Origin: Bacteroidaceae bacterium
Lineage (GTDB): Bacteria > Bacteroidota > Bacteroidia > Bacteroidales > Bacteroidaceae
Length of the DNA: 37,706 bases
Direction of reading: 5' to 3'
Assembly: GCA_024398665.1 (NCBI GenBank)
Contig: JAKSIS010000021.1
Coordinates: forward strand, 1 to 37,706
Part shown: positions 32,432 to 37,706 of the stretch, piece after piece
Layout of the letters: every line of letters starts with the position of its first letter
Numbering within the stretch: position 1 is the stretch's first letter
Translations under genes and position numbers: made by a program
Notes under the pieces: generated by a model
Told to the model about the DNA's origin: nothing
The model's database searches: none
The model's input: the letters and a program-made list of their open reading frames with translations, nothing else

Positions 32432-33370
32432 TCATTTCGAACTATACACTATAGTCCTTTCAGTGATTGTGTTTGGTATTTCCTTTCCATCAACTATTAT
32501 ATTTTTTACCCTTTTTATCCAGTTACCATGTTTATCATACTCGTAATCAGAATACTTGATGATAGAAACACTGTTTTTTTCATCATATTCAGGAGTCTCT
32601 TCATAAATCTCAAATCCATGATCATTATAAATAGTAACACATTTTACTCCATCATCCAGTTTTACGGAACGAGTTATAACTCCTTCTTTGTTAAATTCCT
32701 TAGATAGTTCGATTGTTCCATCATTCCTAATAACATTATAACTGCCATTTGTATCAACAGCTACATAACATTGTTTTGTTGTAAGTGTACGCTGACCAAA
32801 ATTAGATATTGTTATAGCGCTATCAACTTTTTCATCTGACCAATAATATGTTGTAGTTGTGGCGGAATTGTTGAATGGCATTGTGCTCTTTGAAACACTT
32901 TCTGTAAGTTGCCCTATGGAATTGTACTTATAACTTATTAATAATGAAATATCATCGATAGAACTAGGTAATAAAAAATGACTCATAGATATTATATGAC
33001 CAAAATTATCATATTCTATTTTCAAACGATAGCTAAGGGCTGATACCTGTTGTCCCCCATGTTGGCTATATCGAGAAATATCAGATATATATCCATTATC
33101 ATCAGCTTTATAAAGCGTAGTACTTCCAAAAGACTTGTTAACAATGGTGTCCTCAATATAAATACCAGATTCGTAATGCCCAGAAAGAGCTAACAAATAT
33201 TCGTTCTCTTCGCAACTATAAATTTTGTCTTTAAACTCCGCAACGGATGGTAGGATGTTTCTACCTTCGATTTGAGCATATGAACATATGTTAATCGTAA
33301 TTGCTATAAATAGACATAAAAAATAGTTCGGAAAAAGAATAATGTTCTTGAAAGAATACTGCTTCATCAT
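32432..33370 (-). CDS. Secreted YD-repeat (RHS-like) protein
   Basis: This 312-residue protein has a signal peptide (hydrophobic core about 10-30, ending 'NICSYAQ'). The mature protein contains spaced YD/RHS-type repeats: 'IEYDNFGHIISMSHF', 'ISYKYNSIGQLTESVSKS', 'VIRNDGTIELSKEFNKEGVITRSV' and 'YEYDKHGNWIKRVKN'. It is far too short for an RHS toxin cage and has no C-terminal toxin domain, so it resembles small Bacteroidota YD proteins of unknown role. I chose the ATG at 33370 because it yields a clean signal peptide; the frame is open to 33433, overlapping the upstream lipoprotein gene. It is the last gene of an AT-rich operon and is noticeably lower in GC than the core genes. Confidence 0.78.
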   Translation of the reverse strand: MMKQYSFKNIILFPNYFLCLFIAITINICSYAQIEGRNILPSVAEFKDKIYSCEENEYLLALSGHYESGIYIEDTIVNKSFGSTTLYKADDNGYISDISRYSQHGGQQVSALSYRLKIEYDNFGHIISMSHFLLPSSIDDISLLISYKYNSIGQLTESVSKSTMPFNNSATTTTYYWSDEKVDSAITISNFGQRTLTTKQCYVAVDTNGSYNVIRNDGTIELSKEFNKEGVITRSVKLDDGVKCVTIYNDHGFEIYEETPEYDEKNSVSIIKYSDYEYDKHGNWIKRVKNIIVDGKEIPNTITERTIVYSSK

Positions 33371-33395
33371 ATCTAAATTTGTTTTGGGAGCATAA

Positions 33396-34394
33396 TTAAT
33401 GGCTAATAGGATATGGTATTGCGATGTGTACATCGTAAATACAATAAGTTAAATTTCCATTTGAAGGACTGCTTGTGAATGACGATATGTTACTGAATGA
33501 CATGTTATTATAGCTCGAAGTGGACGGACCTGCCCATATAAGTACTCTGAAATTGATGTGACTTGAATAGGGAGCGCAGTTATTTTCCACATCAGCATGT
33601 GTTTTATAGTTATAATTAAAAGTATAATTATCTACCGTTTTATTAATATTGGCATGATCATACTGGAATTGATCTGTATATCTTGTTGGAACGCCATTTT
33701 CTAGATAATAACTTCTTACCCAACTACCTTTCAGTACAACACTTATTTTTCTGCGCGCTAAGACCAATCCATTTCCATCGGTAAATTCTACCTGATCAGG
33801 AAAATATGGATAAATTGTTTCGTCATCAAAATAAAAATCAATTCTTTCTCCTCTTGTCAGCATTGATTTTTTTGCAAATGTATCGTAGTTAGAAATGTTA
33901 GTCAGAAGATTGTCATAAACTAGTTCGCCCGTACTTTTATCAAATGCAGCAATAGTATAAAAAAACAGGATGTTATCACATGACCATTCAAGTTTGATAA
34001 AATCATATTTATACTTTTCTTTTATTACATTATCAACTGCTGTACATATTATATTAGCAGGTACATGGTAATTTGTTGTATCATTTTTCAAAAAATCAAA
34101 CGAAACAGGATTGAATCTGGAATTATGAAGGTGATGATATACTGGGAAGCAATTCTGTCTACTATCAAGGAAAGTGCAACCATCAATATCCATACCATCT
34201 ATTTTTGTTGACTTTACAAATTTTACTCCACTATTTGAAAGAGATAGTGCATTTTTCGCAAGCTCCATAGATAAAGATTGGCTCCAATCATAATAATTAT
34301 CTTCAATGAAAAAATCATCATTTGTGCAACTTGTAAACATAATGGCAGATAATAAGCTAGCCATTGCAATAATTTTTTTTGTCTTTTTGTTCAT
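33396..34394 (-). CDS. Lipoprotein of unknown function
   Basis: This 332-residue protein begins with a lipoprotein signal and lipobox 'MFTSC' (Cys about 23). The next residues, Thr-Asn-Asp-Asp, are acidic at +3/+4, reminiscent of Bacteroidota lipoprotein surface-export signals, so it may face outward. The body is rich in Asn, Tyr, Asp and Ser, with a beta-rich look and no recognised domain or catalytic motif. It lies 25 bp downstream of an O-antigen-ligase-type gene and 25 bp upstream of the YD-repeat gene, in one operon. It may be a substrate or partner of the ligase-like proteins; that is inference. Base composition is markedly AT-rich compared with the core. Confidence 0.78.
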   Translation of the reverse strand: MNKKTKKIIAMASLLSAIMFTSCTNDDFFIEDNYYDWSQSLSMELAKNALSLSNSGVKFVKSTKIDGMDIDGCTFLDSRQNCFPVYHHLHNSRFNPVSFDFLKNDTTNYHVPANIICTAVDNVIKEKYKYDFIKLEWSCDNILFFYTIAAFDKSTGELVYDNLLTNISNYDTFAKKSMLTRGERIDFYFDDETIYPYFPDQVEFTDGNGLVLARRKISVVLKGSWVRSYYLENGVPTRYTDQFQYDHANINKTVDNYTFNYNYKTHADVENNCAPYSSHINFRVLIWAGPSTSSYNNMSFSNISSFTSSPSNGNLTYCIYDVHIAIPYPISH

Positions 34395-34419
34395 AATAAG
34401 ATGTTTATAAAATTAATGG

Positions 34420-36018
34420 TTACATTTTTATTAATGTCTGTTTTACATTACTCCTAATAGTCCGGATCTCATTAGAGTTGATTTTAACTGGTTTTGATAG
34501 GATTGTCTGGCCTATCTCAAGCATATCATCTGTGCGATCCAATTCTTTGTACAAGCAGAATAAACCGTATAATGGCATGAATCTTACAGGACACATCTTT
34601 GAAGCAACCCAGTAAAATTCCTCTGCCATATCCACATCACCACATTCTTTTGCATTATCGGCAATCAACAATGCAGTGTCGTAGTTCGCCATCAAGCCAA
34701 AGCTGTCTATTGCCATATCTCCAGCTTTTTTACAGTCTCCATTTTCTGATAGAACGTATGCATAGTTGTATAGGAAATAGGGGTCATTCTTTAGCTTCGG
34801 ATATAAAATGTCGTAACCTTCAAGAACAGCCTTTGTTTCATTGCCATTATCTGAAACAACTGATAATTTTTTCCATTGAATCTGATAGTGTGCCCAGATA
34901 ATTATAAGACATAAAAATAAAGATGATATAGTCGCTGTTGTGCTTCTTATTATTATCATAGTTGTCCGGCTTAAATTCAAAAGCACATCCTTATACACCA
35001 ATAGCAATGCGCATAATAACCCCAACAGTGTTAAAGGATAGCGAAATGGATATGAAAACATAGACAAAACGCCTATTCCTGCTATTGTCATAATACCAAC
35101 AAATGACTCATTGCTTTGATTCTTGAAGTAATGCATGATAGTCATTATGATTCCAATCAGTAACGTAGCAATGCCTATCACTCCAAAATTCACGGCCAGT
35201 AGAGCATATTCGTTTAGAGGGTGTGTGGTGTTGTCAGCAAGCATCGGCAACACACTGCTCCCGCAATGCTCCAGATAATCCGCCTGATAAAGCATATACT
35301 GGCTACGGAATCCGTGTAGTCCATGCCCAAACAACGGAGCGTCCTTAAACATATCCCAACACACGCCCAATATTAATGCTCTACCACTGTTGGAGCCTCT
35401 CTTAGAGAAAGACATATATACAACAACTGCTAACAAGATTAGAGACAATAAAGCTGCCATTATCTTCCTTGTCTTTACATCCTTCAGTGTATGTAGAACA
35501 TATAACAGCAAGACAATGCCTGATGCCAGTATTCCCACGCGTGAGCGGGCAATGACCAATATTGTCAAGACAACGCCACATGTTCCTGATAAAGCCACAT
35601 TCTTTATAACACGATCTTTTACTTTATCTATAAGAGCCAGAGTGAAAGGGAGTGATACTGTAAGTGATGCAGCCACACCAGCCGGGTTGTCGAATCCGGC
35701 TAAAACGCGATAGCCATTAACGGTATTGACGTGTATGACGCCTGTTATTTGTAACAATGAGTGTATTGATACAATAATGCTGGCTATTAGAAAAGGGATT
35801 GCAATTATATCAAAACCACATTCCTCATAAGTACTTGTCATTGCTATAAATAGGGTTGTAATACAAAGTGATACACCCAACCCAATCCATTTTCCAATGA
35901 TCTGGCCATCACAAAAAAGGTTATTGTAAGAAATAACTCCTACTGTTGCTGTTATTACCAGCAGCAACAGTACGACATGATAGAGTTGTTTATTTCGTTT
36001 TAACAGATTAGATTTCAT
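34420..36018 (-). CDS. O-antigen ligase-like membrane protein with TPR-like tail (copy 2)
   Basis: This 532-residue multi-pass membrane protein has about 10-12 hydrophobic segments up to about residue 365. The Wzy_C/WaaL-type core shows 'DNPAGVAASL' (about 110), 'RSRVGILASG' (about 158-167), 'FGHGLHGF' (about 230) and a large periplasmic loop ending 'MLADNTTHPLNEY' (His about 266). This family transfers or polymerises lipid-linked glycans in the periplasm (O-antigen ligase, polymerase, or protein O-oligosaccharyltransferase). The soluble C-terminal 150 residues look like TPR helices ('DPYFLYNYAYVLSENGDCKKAGD'). I chose the ATG at 36018, overlapping the upstream stop by 11 bp; 36039 is possible. 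It is a tandem paralogue of the next gene. Confidence 0.85.
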   Translation of the reverse strand: MKSNLLKRNKQLYHVVLLLLVITATVGVISYNNLFCDGQIIGKWIGLGVSLCITTLFIAMTSTYEECGFDIIAIPFLIASIIVSIHSLLQITGVIHVNTVNGYRVLAGFDNPAGVAASLTVSLPFTLALIDKVKDRVIKNVALSGTCGVVLTILVIARSRVGILASGIVLLLYVLHTLKDVKTRKIMAALLSLILLAVVVYMSFSKRGSNSGRALILGVCWDMFKDAPLFGHGLHGFRSQYMLYQADYLEHCGSSVLPMLADNTTHPLNEYALLAVNFGVIGIATLLIGIIMTIMHYFKNQSNESFVGIMTIAGIGVLSMFSYPFRYPLTLLGLLCALLLVYKDVLLNLSRTTMIIIRSTTATISSLFLCLIIIWAHYQIQWKKLSVVSDNGNETKAVLEGYDILYPKLKNDPYFLYNYAYVLSENGDCKKAGDMAIDSFGLMANYDTALLIADNAKECGDVDMAEEFYWVASKMCPVRFMPLYGLFCLYKELDRTDDMLEIGQTILSKPVKINSNEIRTIRSNVKQTLIKM

Positions 36019-37639
36019 ATTCTTTTTCAGTTTTGTCATTCGTTTGATATGACATTGCTGTATCTATAACTATACGAGCGGCTTTAATTATTTCTTGAAC
36101 CCTAATAGAATTTACTTTTATTGGTTTTGAAATAATGGTCTGAGCTAATCTCATGGCAGATAGTGTATCTCTGTTGTTCAAGGACAGCGTCATCATACTC
36201 TCCAACGGCTCAAACCTGCAAGGTATCATATCCAACGCATGTTGATATGAAACAATGGCCTGATTTATCTGCCCTGTATTCTCCAGGTTGTCCGCCAATA
36301 ACATCTGCACATCATAATCATTCCATCCCTCACGGCATTCCTCTGTTACGGCCAGGCTCTCTTCATACCTACCTATATAGTTGAGTTCCGCTGCATAATT
36401 GTAAAGAAACAGTGGGTTATGCTGCATCTTTGGTTTCATCTTCTCATAGTATGGCAACATACGGTCTGTGTACCCGGCAAGCGAACGCTTGGACATTTCA
36501 GCCCATTTGAGATCCAGATACATCATACGTAGCACTATTACAAGCAAAAGAGATAACATTATTGGCAATGAGACACGCAGATAATTTGGGGTAATCCACT
36601 CCTTGTTATCATCACTCTCCCTAAAGAAAGCTGGGATGATGGCTATTGCAGATATAAACCATACTGCCGCATAGTGGAATGGATAAGAGAACTGGCACAT
36701 AACAAACACTGACGCTGTTACAGCCAGTCCTATCACTTTGATATTCTCTCTGGACTTAAACAGGCGCTTTACCGTTAAGGCAAGTACAATGAATGCCATT
36801 GCAAGCCCAACCAGCCCATAGTTAACAGTAAGCTTTATGTATTCGTTGAACGGGTGTGTCACGTTATCAGCCAGCATAACATACAGAGAATCCGGATGCA
36901 CACTGAAATATGCAGCCTGAGCATCCATATAGTGTTTTTCTATTCCTCCTATACCATATCCAAACAAAGGACGTTCCTTTATCATATCCCAGCATATAGA
37001 CCAGACAAACAGACGACCATTAGCAGAACTTGCTTTAATGCGGTAAAGCAAAATGGATGATATTACTGCAACAAAAATCAGAATTATCCATAACCATTTA
37101 TGTGTCTTTAATATTGACAGAACTTTTGTCTTGAAAGCAAGCACAACTGCTGCCGCAGCACATATCGCCAATAGCCCTGCTCTTGAGCCAGAAAGTGTGA
37201 TTGTCAGTGCGCAAGCAACTGCTGTCAATCCGGCAAACCAGCGGATCAGACGGTTTCGTTCCTTATCCAAGCATAGTACTAATGCAAATGGAAATAAAGC
37301 CGCCTGAACTGCGGAAAATCCCGCCGGATTCTCGTAAGTTCCGGTTATTGGGAAAGCATAGTGTCTGGAAGGGATAGCACCAAAATACTGCAAAAGACCG
37401 TAAACGGATAGCATTAGGCATACGGAAGTAAAACCGGCACTTATACAAGATGAACAAAGTGACTCTTTCAACCTATACAAACCTTTGCGTGGCACAGAAC
37501 AGGCTAACATCAAAAGGATTACAGCAATTCCTATGAAATAAGCCATCGCATCATTTTCTACATTCATGAAGTGTTCGGAGGTGATGAATACTCCACCGAA
37601 TAGTATTATGGTATACAATGATGTAAATAACATATTCAT
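36008..37639 (-). CDS. O-antigen ligase-like membrane protein with TPR-like tail (copy 1)
   Basis: This 543-residue paralogue of the preceding entry has the same architecture: about 10-12 membrane helices, 'ENPAGFSAVQ' (103-112), 'SGSRAGLLAI' (150-159), 'FGYGIGGIEKHY' (226-237), and the loop 'VMLADNVTHPFNEYIKL' with His262. The Wzy_C region is followed by a C-terminal TPR-like part (about 400-543; 'NPLFLYNYAAELNYIGRYEESLAV'). Both copies end similarly ('ISKP(I/V)K(V/I)NS'), so they arose by duplication, though the sequences have diverged widely. No glycosyltransferase, flippase (Wzx) or sugar-nucleotide genes are near, which argues against a normal O-antigen locus. Only 67 bp lie between its start and the window edge, so the operon may begin with further genes outside. 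Confidence 0.85.
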   Translation of the reverse strand: MNMLFTSLYTIILFGGVFITSEHFMNVENDAMAYFIGIAVILLMLACSVPRKGLYRLKESLCSSCISAGFTSVCLMLSVYGLLQYFGAIPSRHYAFPITGTYENPAGFSAVQAALFPFALVLCLDKERNRLIRWFAGLTAVACALTITLSGSRAGLLAICAAAAVVLAFKTKVLSILKTHKWLWIILIFVAVISSILLYRIKASSANGRLFVWSICWDMIKERPLFGYGIGGIEKHYMDAQAAYFSVHPDSLYVMLADNVTHPFNEYIKLTVNYGLVGLAMAFIVLALTVKRLFKSRENIKVIGLAVTASVFVMCQFSYPFHYAAVWFISAIAIIPAFFRESDDNKEWITPNYLRVSLPIMLSLLLVIVLRMMYLDLKWAEMSKRSLAGYTDRMLPYYEKMKPKMQHNPLFLYNYAAELNYIGRYEESLAVTEECREGWNDYDVQMLLADNLENTGQINQAIVSYQHALDMIPCRFEPLESMMTLSLNNRDTLSAMRLAQTIISKPIKVNSIRVQEIIKAARIVIDTAMSYQTNDKTEKEYEI

Positions 37640-37706
37640 AATAAAAAAGTGTCACTAGTGTCTCTTAACAAATGTTAATTGAATTTGAAATCCAGTTGAA
37701 GTTGCC
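37640..37706. promoter_or_regulatory. Upstream region of the AT-rich operon with dyads
   Basis: The palindrome CACTAGTG (37653-37660) and the inverted repeat TTAACA-AA-TGTTAA (37665-37678) lie just upstream of the first ligase-like gene. No exact TANNTTTG box is seen on the minus strand; the closest, TAACATTTG, has one extra base in the spacer. They may be an operator or part of an intergenic region that continues outside. Confidence 0.35.

Overview
The window reads as a chromosome segment of a gut-type Bacteroidales bacterium (Bacteroidota). Upstream regions repeatedly carry the Bacteroidota -7 promoter box TANNTTTG, Shine-Dalgarno sites are not evident, and the gene families are typical of the order: M13 lipoprotein peptidases, a GH30 enzyme, a long MG2-type protein with the 'LLSSDLKG' signature, an ECF sigma cassette and an IS66 remnant. 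Genus cannot be fixed from sequence alone. By eye the central part is near 50% GC, while the right end is clearly more AT-rich.

Left end, 1-3862: the right-hand end of an integrated element. A large protein of unknown function (open at the window edge) and a 90-residue protein run rightward and converge on a leftward tyrosine recombinase. The recombinase lies directly against the 3' end of an initiator tRNA-Met gene (3863-3934, minus strand), the classic layout for tRNA-targeted integration.

Core, 3935-31425: conserved housekeeping genes. First comes a tetR-fabG-pseudouridine synthase operon, then a cyclophilin lipoprotein divergent from a long rightward operon: sugar nucleotidyltransferase, ABC-F ATPase, two tandem M13 metallopeptidases and a U32 (RlhA-like) protein. 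A small outer-membrane barrel protein and a secreted GH30 glycosidase follow. mazG is divergent from valS, a coiled-coil membrane protein and a DEAD-box helicase. Leftward genes then form an rnz - ECF sigma - putative anti-sigma - Spy/CpxP-like operon, rpsA, and a large secreted MG2-type protein.

Junction, 31426-32431: no intact gene. It holds several hairpins with U-tracts on the plus strand but no gene to end, a C-terminal fragment of an IS66 transposase, a 21-bp tandem repeat and a bidirectional terminator.

Right end, 32432-37639: an AT-rich, apparently acquired leftward operon. Two tandem O-antigen-ligase-type (Wzy_C) membrane proteins with TPR-like tails are followed by a lipoprotein and a secreted YD-repeat protein. 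This is the best candidate for an undescribed system: a duplicated glycan polymerase/ligase or protein O-glycosyltransferase linked to two exported proteins of unknown function.
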